Source: Botryosphaeria dothidea (Eukaryota > Ascomycota > Dothideomycetes > Botryosphaeriales > Botryosphaeriaceae). Taken from it: 64,000 bases of DNA. The notes beneath the pieces were generated by a model. The model saw only the letters and a list, made by a program, of their open reading frames with translations, was not told the DNA's origin and did not search any database. Location: the NCBI GenBank assembly GCA_011503125.2, contig WWBZ02000016.1, positions 4,712,001-4,776,000 of the forward strand, in the 5' to 3' direction. Positions within the stretch are counted from its first letter, which is position 1; every line of letters starts with the position of its first letter. Shown one piece after another: positions 47,309 to 57,160 of the stretch. A program made the position numbers and the translations under genes.

Positions 47309-47322
47309 TTTTTTTTTTTTTT
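47309..47322. repeat. T14 run causing a frame change in the decayed gene
   Basis: Fourteen T follow TA in the codon series for Glu-Tyr-Phe. Seven T would keep the frame open into ALAPVQQQ, so the run behaves like a slippage expansion. Confidence 0.75.
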
Positions 47323-47827
47323 GCTTTGGCACCTGTTCAACAGCAAACTGAGGCTGGCGCTGCCATCTATGATGCTGAGATTGTGGAGTTCACATCAGGC
47401 TGTCCGGCGGTGGCGACCTCTGTGGTTTATCTCAGGACTGGACCAGTGGATCCTGTCGCCGGTGGCTTGGTCGACGGATCGAACACTTCGACTCTGAAGC
47501 AGGTCTGTCCCGCTGACCTCTTTTGCAAATGGCTTTGCCGGATCCCGCGAGAATGCTGATTCACTTAAAGATTGCATTTTGGAATTTCGATGATGAAGGA
47601 CGAGTACTTCGGTACGATGCTTGGTTGTCGAATTTGCAAGCATGGACTTCCATCCTTCTTGGTGCAGATTTAACCAACCCGTCTGATCAAAATGCGTCTC
47701 GAGAGGCTCTCTGTCCAGTCATTCAGGAGAGGTGTACTGGTTCAGATCAGTAATATGACAGCGTCGACGACTGCGTATCTCAGCTCGCAGAGAAGCCTTT
47801 CGGAACGTATGATGAAGCCTGGGGTGA

Positions 47828-47853
47828 TAACATTGCGTGTTAACATTACGTGT
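47828..47853. repeat. 13-nt tandem duplication in the decayed gene
   Basis: Two adjacent copies, TAACATTGCGTGT and TAACATTACGTGT, differ at one base. Their addition shifts the frame by one and introduces a TAA. Confidence 0.8.
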
Positions 47854-48134
47854 CGTAATATTCACGTTATTCTTACCCAAGTCAGACCCGACGTAAGACT
47901 TCATGCTCTCGAGCTCAACCACTTAATAATGACCTCTACCATCTTGAATTTGCTAACTGAGTGCAGATCCATTGTCCGCACGTGGGACCGAGTGGCGGGA
48001 GTGGTCCGGACAACTACAAATGCGTCGATATTGACTACAGCATTGACTACTTCGCTGACGAGAAGCTGTTTGGAGAAGTCGAAGGTGTCCCTTTTACTTG
48101 CCCAAAAACGAGCTACCCCGGGAACCACGCTTAG

Positions 48135-49301
48135 CGCCCTTCTCAGTTGTGTTCTCAAGATTCGAACCACTGAGATTCGATTATTACCAAAACCGGTTCT
48201 TACGCCAACCTTTGGATTAGCGGAAGGATTCGTACCTCCAGAAATAGTTATTTTTCTTCATCATACACTTTTAAACACTTCCAGCGACCGTGTCGTTTCT
48301 CCAGCTGTCTTTGCCGAATTGCAGGAGTTTTTCGTGAACCAACGGTACGCCTATCCATTCTACACTACTTCGTATTTTTCAAGCTCGTGATGCCTTGGCG
48401 ACGACTGTGCCAAGACCCACGGAAGGCCTCCGCATGCAAACAGTGGTTTGGCCCATACGAGGCCTTTGGCGGCCCAAAGTTACTCCCGTAGCCTTGATGG
48501 TCGCAGGAGACCTGAGATCCAACGACTGCAAATCCGTCAAAACCCGCGTTTGCTCAGCTTGATCGTCTTGAGACTTCAAGCAAGGGCTGTGCGCCACTCC
48601 TTCTCGCACTTTTCGCCGCTAAGTTTTTAACTCTTGTTACGTATTGAACACGAAAATGATGCGATCCCCGTATCTTCAGCTCGTGTGTTCAGGTAAGGCC
48701 CTTCGTATCAATATCCATGCTCAGCTGTATCGATCCGGCCCCGGCTGAGGCTCAATGCGTTTTTAACTTCGCACTAACGAGGAGCCTCACAAGAGATAGT
48801 GGTAAATCTATCAAAGATAAGCGACGTTACAAGTCAAATGGTAGTAGACTTCTTGATTTAGCCGGTCCGGGATTCAATGATGTCCGATTCTGAGAGGTCC
48901 GAGATTTGAGGGGTCCGATAAGTGAGAGGTTTGAGGCCCGTGATGGAGAGGCGCTATGACTAGCGCGGTCTCATATGCTAAAATGGCCCTGCTCTAGACT
49001 GATGGTACTATCAGTAAACTGTTTGAAAAGGCTAGTGCCAAGGCCTAGAGTGAGCCAGTCAGTGACAACTGTCCGCCAACAGTGAACCACGGCGCCGACC
49101 GAACTCAATGCATCGACCATACCTCCAAGACGTGAAAGCGAACCTAGCTGAAATGCTCGACTCAAATAGACTTGGCACTTATACATCTTACCATGGGTGT
49201 TTGGCGGTTCTTTGGCCCGGGTCTGGGTCTGGCGGTGCCATAAAACGGCGAGGTGGTAGGCAGGCAAATGGAGGGCTCTCACTTCTCAACTAGAAATCAT
49301 C
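48135..49301. other. Degenerate interval before the GT2 gene
   Basis: No intact gene is supported. One plus-strand frame stays open from 47692 to 48390 and could encode a plausible stretch after the decayed gene ends (GLAEGFVPPEIVIFLHHTLL), but it lacks a start and has no recognised family. A short imperfect tandem repeat lies at 48864-48917. The last 200 bp should include the GT2 promoter and leader. Confidence 0.4.
48864..48917. repeat. Imperfect tandem repeat, about 16-bp period
   Basis: The core (G/T)GTCCG recurs at about 48864, 48881, 48896 and 48912, spaced 15-17 bp apart, with partly similar flanks (GAG before, GAT or GAG after). Too short and diverged to assign to a family. Confidence 0.5.
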
Positions 49302-51522
49302 ATGGCTCGCAGCTCTGTGCTCGAATTGACAAGCACCTCATTGAAGTCTCAGCCGAGACGGAGGCTGAAAATATCAGGTCTACGAGGCCAGAAACTCAAT
49401 CTTCCCGCAATCGTCAAGGCGGATGAGACAGAAACCGATCTCTTCTCCCTCAAGAGCTCGCAGAAGTTGTCCCTCAAGACCTTACCATTCACTACCATTG
49501 CATTCATTTTCTGTTCCTATTATCAATGGTGGCTACAATACGCAATCATTCGCCGATTCGAAGAGGGCGGGGCGGGCTGGAACACCGACGTCGTCTGGAG
49601 GAAACGCTTCCTAGTCCTGGAGATCCTCTGCGCAGGTATGAGACAACACTTCCCCCGAACGCCCTTGCTGATTGCCACAGTCCCCTTTCAAGTCAAGACA
49701 CTCGTCGACTGCCTCGCAATCTACACCGGCAGCTGGCGGCCCAAGCTGCGCCTCCTCGGCGACGACGTCCCTAACGTCGACGTCGCCATCGTCTGCTGCA
49801 AAGAGGAGCTCGACGTCATCCTCGACACCGTCCGCGCCGCCCTCAACACCGACTACCCCGACAGCAAGCTCCGCCTGGTCGTCTCCGACGACGGCGCGCA
49901 GGCAGAGGTCGAGGCGGGCGTGCGGGCCCTCCAAAAACAATACCCAACCCGCACCCTCCTCTACACCGCGCGCGAAAAGACCCGCGCCACCAGCCACAAA
50001 GCCGGCAACCTCAACCACGTCTTCCAGTTCCTCGCGGGCCTCCCTGGCGGCCCGGCCCCGTTCCTGGCGAGCCTGGACGCGGACATGATCGCGGAGCGCC
50101 ACTGGCTGCGCGCGCAGCTGCCACACCTCATCCTCGACCCCAAGATGGCCTTCACGTGTCCGCCGCCGCGCTTCTACAACGTCCCCGTCGACGACCCGCT
50201 GTCGCAGTCGCTGCTGGTGTTCCAGCGGTTCGAGGAGATTGCGAAGGACCGCGCCGGGTTCCCGTGGTGCACGGGGTCGGGGTGGGTCATGAAGAGGGCT
50301 GCGTTGGCTGAGGTGGGCGGGTTTCCGGAGATGTCTGTTACGGAGGATCTGCTGCTGGGCAACTTGATCTTGGGCAAGGGTGTGTACGAACTCCTATGGG
50401 TGTGGAATCTGATTGCTGATCGTCGTCGTGCAGGTTGGCGAGCCGCTTATGTGCTCGAGACTCTGCAGTGGGGCTTGGTGCCCGACTCTTTCCATGGACA
50501 TATAGAACAGCGGAAACGATGGGTGAGTGTCCACGTACCTGTGGCCGCAGACTCCTGGAACTGACGTGGCCTGCAGAGCACTGGAGCAATTCAAGCTGGG
50601 GCAATAATGAAGTTTTGTCTCTTCGGCAAAAAGGCGGAGCACCTCAGCCTATGGCAGCGGGTGCTTGGATTCTCCTGTCCCTTTCAGAGCTGCCTCGCCA
50701 GCATCAGCCTGTTCGAAGCGGTCCGGAGTCTGGTGTTCTTCGCTGGTGGCTGGAGCCACGCTGTCCACGCCGACTCTGGAGAGTTGAAACAGCTTGTGAG
50801 AATGGCTGCCATTGTTTGGGTTCTGGACTTTCTACGCCGGTGCAATACCGCAGTTCTCTGCGGATATGCTGTTGCATTCCGGGACATGTACTGCACTTAC
50901 TTTCTGAACTACTGTAAGTGCCGCAACCAACACAGTTCTACTGGGAAAGACCCTTGGCTGACAGATCCTAGATTGGGCGGTTGACCATTGGAAAACATTC
51001 ATCCTGCCTAAATGGCTAGGGGGTAAGGAGAAAGCGTTCTCGGCCCGATTCGTGGCAACCGGCAGCATCGTCGACCCTCTGAACGAACGCATCGAGACGC
51101 TACGAGCACCGTGGTACCGAAGACTGCGATCAGTGCTCTTCCAGGATGGAGCAATATTCCATTTGCTCATTGGCTCTGCCTTCGTCCTGGCATTGTGTCT
51201 GAATATTCGAAGAGCGTATGGAGTCTATTTGGACAAAGAAGCCAGTGAATTCTGGACTTTCCTACTGACACGTCTCTTTTGGGCACCGCCTTCGTGGCCC
51301 TCCAATATCCTCATCTTCTTCAGGCCTGTTCAATACGCTCTTTTCCCTCCGTCCATGCCGGATCGAGAGAAGCTACTGACCCGCGATGAGAAGGGAGTGG
51401 CTTATCCCACTCCGGAAGCGAGGGAGACGAAAACAACATACAATGGTTTCGGGGCTGAGATCATGCACACGGGTGCTACTATCTACGCAGTGGGTCTTTT
51501 CATTAGCACGTGGTGGTGGTGA
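49302..51522 (+). CDS. Family 2 glycosyltransferase, cellulose-synthase-like
   Basis: Membrane processive glycosyltransferase that would polymerise a beta-linked polysaccharide from a UDP-sugar. Exons are 49302-49635, 49681-50379, 50434-50522, 50577-50913 and 50972-51522, giving 669 residues. The catalytic set is complete: VDVAIVCCKEELDVILDTV with the first Asp in SDDG, DAD in SLDADMI, the TED motif in EMSVTEDLLL, and QRKRW at the membrane entrance. One or two N-terminal and about four or five C-terminal hydrophobic segments are seen. Intron 1 (45 nt) is in frame and could be retained, but its GTATGA and CCACAG ends and the family spacing favour removal. A short conserved-type protein end (STWWW) closes the ORF. 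The sugar specificity is unknown; fungal relatives make mixed or cellulose-like glucans. Confidence 0.87.
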
Positions 51523-51831
51523 TCCTTTTTAGACAACCAGTCCGCGTTTTGTCCGGGCTGGACCTCTCATCCAATAATGGAAATGCGACGTCTGACATCC
51601 GCTTAATGTCCAATCACCTTCGCTTGCAGCCCCGCATCGTAAGACAGGGACACCGCAGGCAGAAACTTATCAGAATCCTTCCATGCAATTCACCATGGTG
51701 CAATCCGCTGATCGGACCATCAACGTTCCGTCTCCAGACTATTTATATCCCTCTGGCCTCTGGTGACCCCTCTATGATATTCAACACCAAGAACGTAACA
51801 AAACTTAATTGAAAAGCAGAATATCACGAAG
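51523..51831 (+). promoter_or_regulatory. Short spacer between the GT2 gene and the hydrolase gene
   Basis: The two genes are on the same strand with 309 bp between stop and start, so this holds one 3' UTR and the next promoter. A TATTTATAT stretch lies near 51738-51746, about 90 bp before the hydrolase ATG, and could act as a TATA-like element. Confidence 0.45.
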
Positions 51832-53171
51832 ATGCCATCATTCGAGGAAGGCCTTGACAACGCCACCGCTTGGGATGGCAAGACAGACAAACGCATCACG
51901 CACGGCATCCTCGCGCAAGCCATCGACCGCAACGGTACTGCTCCACCGCCGCCTCCTGCTCTCTCTTCTCAGAAGACACCCCCATCTGACCTCACCCAGG
52001 CACCGACCTCCTGAAGCACGCCTCCGGCGCCTCAAACATCACGCCATCCTCTCCCCCCATCACCTTCGACAACACCCTCCTCATCGCCTCCTGCACCAAG
52101 CTCCTCACCTCCATCTGCGCCCTCCAGTGCGTCGAGCGCGGCCTCATCGCCCTCGACGACCCGCTCGACCGCCACCTCCCCGAACTCGCCGCCCAGCCCC
52201 TCATCGCCCTCACACCCACCAACCCCCGCTCCATCCGCCCCCGCCCGCGCACCTCCCCGCTCACCCTCCGCCACCTCCTCACCCACGCCTCCGGCAGCGC
52301 GCACGACAAGTTGCACCCGGCCCTCGCCGCCTGGCGCGCGTCCCACGCCCGCCCCGCCGCCCTGCGCACCAGCATCGCCGCCACCTGCGCGACGCCGCTC
52401 GTCTTCGAGCCGGGCGCCGGCTGGGCGTACGGCGCGTCGACGGACTGGGCGGGCAAGCTCGTCGAGCGGCTGCACGGCGGCGCCGCGCTCGAGGCGTACA
52501 TGCGCGCCAACCTCTTCGGTCCGCTCGGCATGGCCGACTCGACCTTCCTGCTGGCGACGCGGCCCGATGTGGAAGAGCGCCTGGTGCAGACGGCCGAGTC
52601 GGGCAAGCCGGACGCGGCGGCGCGGCGGGCGAAGGAGGTGGGGCGGGAGGTGGTGGAGGGGAGGAACGAGGGGGACGAGGCGTTGGGGGTGGCGGAGGAG
52701 TGGATGCCGAGGGAGCCGGAGGACTGCTATGGGGGGAGCGGGCTGTATACGACGGTGGGGGACTATCTGAAGGTGTTGCGCGATCTGATGCAGGACGAGC
52801 CGAAGGTGTTGAGGAGGGAGACGCTGGATGCGATGTTTACGCCGCAGTTGGGTGAGGGGTCGAGGCGGGATTTGAGGACGAGTATGGAAGTGATGGGGGC
52901 GATGATTGGTGGGATGGTGCCGGAGGGCGTGCGGTTGGACTATGGGTTGGGAGGCTTGCTGGTCGTGGATGATAACCCGGAGACGGGGATGAAGGGCGGC
53001 ACCATGACGTGGGCTGGCCATGGGAACTTGGTTTGGTTTTTGAATAGAGAGGCAAATGGCGGAAAGGGCGTCGGTGCCATGTTTGCAACACAGCTCATGC
53101 CATCTGGGGGCGAAGATATATCAAGGCTCTTCAGGGAGTTCATCCAGGAAGTTTGGAAGAGGGTTGATTGA
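51832..53171 (+). CDS. Beta-lactamase-fold serine hydrolase, LovD-like
   Basis: Class C beta-lactamase fold enzyme; fungal members are esterases, acyltransferases such as LovD, or D-amino-acid peptidase relatives. Exons are 51832-51934 and 52000-53171, giving 424 residues. The catalytic SxxK is S65-C-T-K68. The second-motif tyrosine is in AGWAYGASTDWAGKLVE. TWAGHGNLVWF near the C-terminus corresponds to the third active-site strand. There is no signal peptide or membrane segment, so it should be cytosolic. The coding part from 52050 to 52700 is much richer in GC at third positions than the first and last portions. The neighbour upstream is a GT2, but nothing ties the two to one pathway. Substrate is unknown. 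Confidence 0.85.
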
Positions 53172-53977
53172 GAGTCAGTAAGAACGAGATGGAAAGACAG
53201 AGCGAACCCCGCTTTCTCAATCGCAATTTTGCAAGAACACTGCATTGAATCAACTTCTTCCGATGTTGATTTTTCTGGTTACAAATTTGAGCATTCATCA
53301 GAGATAATCCTCGATGCTCACGGGCATCATCGTCGACTTGTTTCTCTACTATCATACCTCCATAGTGCAGAGCGAAATCATCAACTAAGCGAAGATTTTA
53401 TGGAAGATGCGTACGTGGTCTGCCTGCGCATCGGCGGCTGTCACTGACAAAAGTGATGCCGCGTTGTGGAAATGAGCGGCACACAAGTGCTTCTGGACTC
53501 CGAAGTCTGTCAATGTCTTCGGTAACTGCTGTTTCAAAACAAACTAGAAGATATTGAACCATAATTCTGCATGGCTTTATTCTCGGTCCGCATTTAGAAG
53601 CAGGCGAAAAACTCAAAGTGACCGTCAACACAAACATGATGAAAGCTACGCAAGACCATTATGTCGTACGGCTTTCAATATCTCTGCCGAGAAGACCATA
53701 ATCAAGGCCGGAGTGGAGCTGGTGAGTGAGCGCGATGCGAGGCTTCGGCCAGACTGATACTTGCCCTGTCAAAATTGAGGAAGGGCTTCCAGTACGGGTT
53801 CCACTGCAGGCGCAATGCATGTTAACCTGTGATTCGCAGGGACAAACTTATCTGGATGAATACTTCGATTCCCTATAACAGTAGTTCTGTGACCTCACGA
53901 GCTTTTTGCTATCCATCACAAAAATGCAGTGCCCAACAATGATATCCCGGCCGGGGCTCTGTTCTCACATGGATTAT
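53172..53977. other. Spacer between convergent hydrolase and Cys-rich membrane protein genes
   Basis: An 0.8-kb tail-to-tail interval, rather AT-rich. Small open frames on both strands have no features. I see no gene. Confidence 0.45.
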
Positions 53978-54940
53978 CTACGTTATTGACGGCGTTGGAA
54001 GCTCACTCCTCGCTGCACCATCTATCTCAACTCTCTTTTTACTGCTTCCAGGAGCTTCCGCTATCGCCTCCTGATCTGCTTCAACCAGAGGCCCTCTCCT
54101 TGCTGTTTTGGGCTGCAAACTCCAACTTGATCTCAGGTTGAAAACCAGAGAGATGACGATCACGAGTACAAGGACGCCCCCGAGCACACCTGCCACGATG
54201 GCCACCATATTAATCTTTCTACCATGAGAACCCGACGAGGATGACTGGATGGAGCCAGAGCCTTGCGACCCCAAACCATTCGTCGTCGAGCTTTCGTTGT
54301 CAGAAAGCCCTTGGTTCTCTGGAACCTTTGTGGTGATATCGTCAACAGACACAGTGGCATTCTCGTTGTCACAGCAGTCAATTTCGGATTTCGAGTCCAA
54401 AATGTTTTGCTGGCGGCAGCACCAATGACCGTCGGTACACGTGTAGACGTGAGCATGTGTCCATTCGTCGGTTCTGACTGTGGAAAAACTGATCAGCTCG
54501 GCTTCAATCATCAGAACAACACCCTCTCTCCTCCTGGCATTAACATGTCTTCAGAAGACAAGATGATACCTCAGCATACCGAGCTACACGTACCATTATC
54601 GCAAATTGTCGGACACCCTTTGGCCTTGCCATTCGGGTCTGTACATCCCACTGCGTAGAGCTGTCCGTACAAAGCTTTGCTGGTGGTCATGCAAAGACCG
54701 CTCGTGGTGCAGATATCCGGTGCTTGAAAAATTTTTGACTGCGCAGCAAGCGCTCGCAGTTGCGCCCTCAGTGGTATTGCAAGGAGCGTAGACGACGTCC
54801 AACTTGTTCTTTGCGAGATCGTAGCATGATGAATGGTTGTCCACAGCCACAGAAAGCCACGGACATGTAATGGTTAACCATAGGGCAAAGAGAGACGTAG
54901 AAATTGGACTGGTGAAGTGTAATAGACGCCGACTTGGCAT
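53978..54940 (-). CDS. Cys-rich type I membrane protein, apparent frameshift
   Basis: Predicted exons are 54940-54594 and 54477-53978. The protein has a signal peptide (STSLFALWLTITCPWLSVAV), a Cys-rich outer domain (SSCYDLAKNKLDVVYAPC, then ASACCAV, then DICTTSGLCMTTSKALYG, CPTIC and HWCCRQQN), a Ser/Gly stalk (SGSIQSSSSGSHG), one membrane span (MVAIVAGVLGGVLVLVIVIS) and a cytosolic tail of about 50 residues ending TPSIT. This layout is common among uncharacterised ascomycete surface proteins. The frame changes by one base between CCAVKNF and the DICTT part, at an A5T5 tract around 54725-54740. One base fewer would read AVKNFQAPDICTTS. It is thus either a recently broken gene or a base-call error. 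Confidence 0.6.
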
Positions 54941-55110
54941 GGTTGAATCGGACGGCCAGAAGCTATGGCCATTTGGACCTTTCTTCTACTTTATGGCGTG
55001 GCAAGGGGCTTTATTTCAAGACTCCGTCAAGGCCCCCAGACAAACTGCTGTTGAACCGAAGAATCAGGCGGTACAGAGCTGTGTACGCGAAATTGCATCC
55101 ATTACGTGAT

Positions 55111-55560
55111 TCAGTCCACATAGCAACGGATGTAGGTGCCGTTACATTTGACAGGGATGCCGAAGTTACCACACATGTCGCCCGCATTCAAACTGTACTT
55201 GGCGATGCATGTTTCGATAGGAATGGTCGAATCCGACCTTCAAATTACATGGTCGGTGAAATGCGTAACTTAATGCAGCGGCCAAGTGACGCTCGTGAAA
55301 GCTGGGCTGGAGCTGTGCTGAAACAGTGTTCAGCTGTGTTCTTTGAAAAGCGGAACCAAATCTATAAGAAATAACCGTACGACATTGAAACCGTATACTC
55401 ACAGGCCTCATCGGGGTTTGGAGGCGTAAGACGAGTAGCTGTTGCTGTTGATGGCGTTGCGCAAGCACGAAGCCCCGGGTCCTCCGCAACATCTCAGAAC
55501 CATCGTCCGAAACGAGACGAGCCCGCACAGCCTCCAACGCCAAACCCCCCAACTCACTCC
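55111..55560 (-). pseudogene. Possible remains of a small Cys-rich secreted protein gene
   Basis: Two coding-like pieces are visible on the minus strand. One reads DPGLRACATPSTATATRLTPPNPDEAC and ends in a GTGAGT donor (about 55500-55395). The other reads IPIETCIAKYSLNAGDMC and continues GNFGIPVKCNGTYIRCYVD to a TGA at 55113-55111. Spaced Cys residues and a Ser/Thr/Pro-rich run resemble secreted fungal proteins with a LysM-like or similar small domain. I could not join the pieces in one frame or find a start and signal peptide, so this may be a decayed gene or a multi-exon gene I have not resolved. Confidence 0.3.
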
Positions 55561-55568
55561 GCCTCCCG

Positions 55569-57160
55569 CTAGAAGAACCCTCCCTCCTTCCCCACCCCAA
55601 ACAGCCTCCCAATCACGCACTCCACCGCCTTCGCCAACCCCTTCCCCTCCTTCCAACAATCATCATGCAACCCCTCCAACTCCAACAACACCAACTCCCG
55701 CCCATCCCTCCCCTCCCCAACCGCCCACCCCCTCTCCTCCAACGCCCTCACCATCACATCCCTCTGCATCCCCTCCACAAGCTGATCCTCCGAGCTCGCC
55801 CCCAGCACCACCACCCTCCCCTCGCCCCACCGCGCCCCCTCAAACCGCGCCCCCATCTGCGTCGGACTCGCGCGCAACCACACGCTCTCGTCGCTCCCAA
55901 ACGCGGCCTGCAGAAACTCCTCGTACGCGCTGACGTCGGCATGGTTCTCCGCCAGCAGCGGCAGGTTATACAGGCCGCACAGCCCCACGACCGCCACCGG
56001 CGGGCTCACCCCCTCCTCCGCCTCCAACCACCCGTCCAGCAGCTGCCACGCCAGCGTCGCGCCGCAGCTGTGCCCGACGGCGACCCAGCGCCGCCCGCCG
56101 CCCGCCCCGCCGACGCCGTACTCGCGGCGCAGCCAGCGCAGCGCGGCGGCCGCGTCGGCGACGTGCGTGGGGTGCGTGACGTTGCGGCCCGCGTGGCGGG
56201 CGGGGATGCTGGTGGTCGGGGCGAGCGAGGGGTGCGTCGGATGCTGCGGGTAGGGGCTGAGGCGGTAGTTGATGGAGGCGAAGCCGGCGATGTGGGCGAG
56301 GGTGCGGCCGGGGGCGGAGGAGGAGGAGGAGGAGGAGGAGGAGGACGAAGACGAGGAGGGCGAGGAGGAGAGGAGGTGGGTCAGGGCGGGGGAGAGGGCG
56401 GCCGAGGTGACGAGCGGGTCGCGCCAGGCGCCGCCGTGGATGAAGCTGTGGGGGGAGATGGACGGTTAGCCGGGGTGGGCTTTGGTTTGGGGTATTATGG
56501 GGGGATGGTGGTTCTTGAGAAGGTGGTGGGAGGAACTATCAACAGGAAAAAGAGTCGTTCAATTAAACATCAAAAACGAATTAGGGCGAAAGTAAAAAAG
56601 CTTCTTGGAGAGCAAACGATAAACCCTTATGGAATCTTTCAGGAATCTTCTTCCTGACGGCGAAGACAGCATCCGTACGATGTTGGGGGAAAGAGTGGCA
56701 TGCACGGAAGCGGAAGCGGAAGCGGAAGGAAATGGACGAGATGCAAGATTGAACAGAGAGAAAAGGGAAGTTGAGCTCACACAACCCAGACGGCATCCGC
56801 CGGGCTCTCACTCAGCGGGCGCGGCAAACACACATCGAGCGTCTGGAGGCGCGATTCGGTGCCGTAGGGCAAGCCCTTGACGTACAGCGGGTACGAGCTC
56901 GTCGTATTCGTCATCTTGAGGAACGTGTTGTCGGCGCGGAGCGGGGTGGTAGAGTCGGGCGCGGGGTTGACGGTGTTCTGGCTGCGCTGGCTGTTGTTCG
57001 AGTAGCCGCGAGGGCGCTGTTGGTGGTTGTAGGGATCGCCGTACTGCTGTTGCTGGTTCGGATGATGGTGGTGGCGGGGCAGCTGGAGCGCTTGGGCGGC
57101 GGCGTCGGCGAGAGCGGCTTGCTGAGCGCACCTCCGCCGGACGTCGTAGACGTCGACCAT
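55569..57160 (-). CDS. BNA7: Kynurenine formamidase (arylformamidase), with N-terminal extension
   Basis: Alpha/beta-hydrolase that converts N-formylkynurenine to kynurenine in tryptophan breakdown to NAD. Exons are 57160-56781 and 56445-55569, giving 418 residues. The oxyanion motif HGGAW follows VVFI at the exon join. The nucleophile serine lies in VAVGHSCGATLAW, and the C-terminal ELEGLHDDCWKEGKG carries the likely catalytic His. SYPLYVKGLPYGTESRLQTLDVC opens the family domain. A Ser run of about 15 after HGGAWRDP comes from a TCC repeat and enlarges a loop. The family normally starts near MTNTTSSYPL (ATG at 56914). The frame is open upstream for 82 more codons, rich in Gln, Asn, His and Arg, beginning MVDVYDVRRRCAQQAAL. 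Either start is possible. Confidence 0.85.

Larger units (their letters stand above)
47061..48134 (+). pseudogene. Decayed gene for a conserved fungal secreted protein
   Basis: The translated pieces form one protein when frames are changed. The N-terminus has a signal peptide (IFQILFLVLLIPSCVFA) followed by RGDYVLRNFRTIQSIYNMTVYPNN. An expanded T run (47309-47322) changes the frame inside the sequence EYFF/ALAPVQ. An intron (GTCTGT donor after STLKQ, acceptor before IAFWNFDDEG) is still intact. A TAA stop at 47751-47753 interrupts the next part, between TGSDQ and YDSVDDC. A 13-nt tandem duplication (47828-47853) breaks the frame again before HVILTQVRPD. A last intron (GTAAGA donor, TGCAG acceptor) leads to IHCPHVGPSGGSGPDNYKC and the end PKTSYPGNHA. 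I recall similar proteins in other ascomycetes but no function for them. Confidence 0.72.

Noticed and set aside
48150..48180. Possible tRNA B-box (GGTTCGAATC on the minus strand)
   Set aside because: No matching A-box, acceptor stem or anticodon arm at the required distances.
51809..52855. Plus-strand frame of 348 codons overlapping the hydrolase
   Set aside because: His/Arg/Pro-rich shadow frame; the overlapping frame has the SxxK motif and full family pattern.
55665..56657. Plus-strand open frame of 330 codons
   Set aside because: Antisense to kynurenine formamidase, with poly-Gly from the TCC repeat on the other strand.
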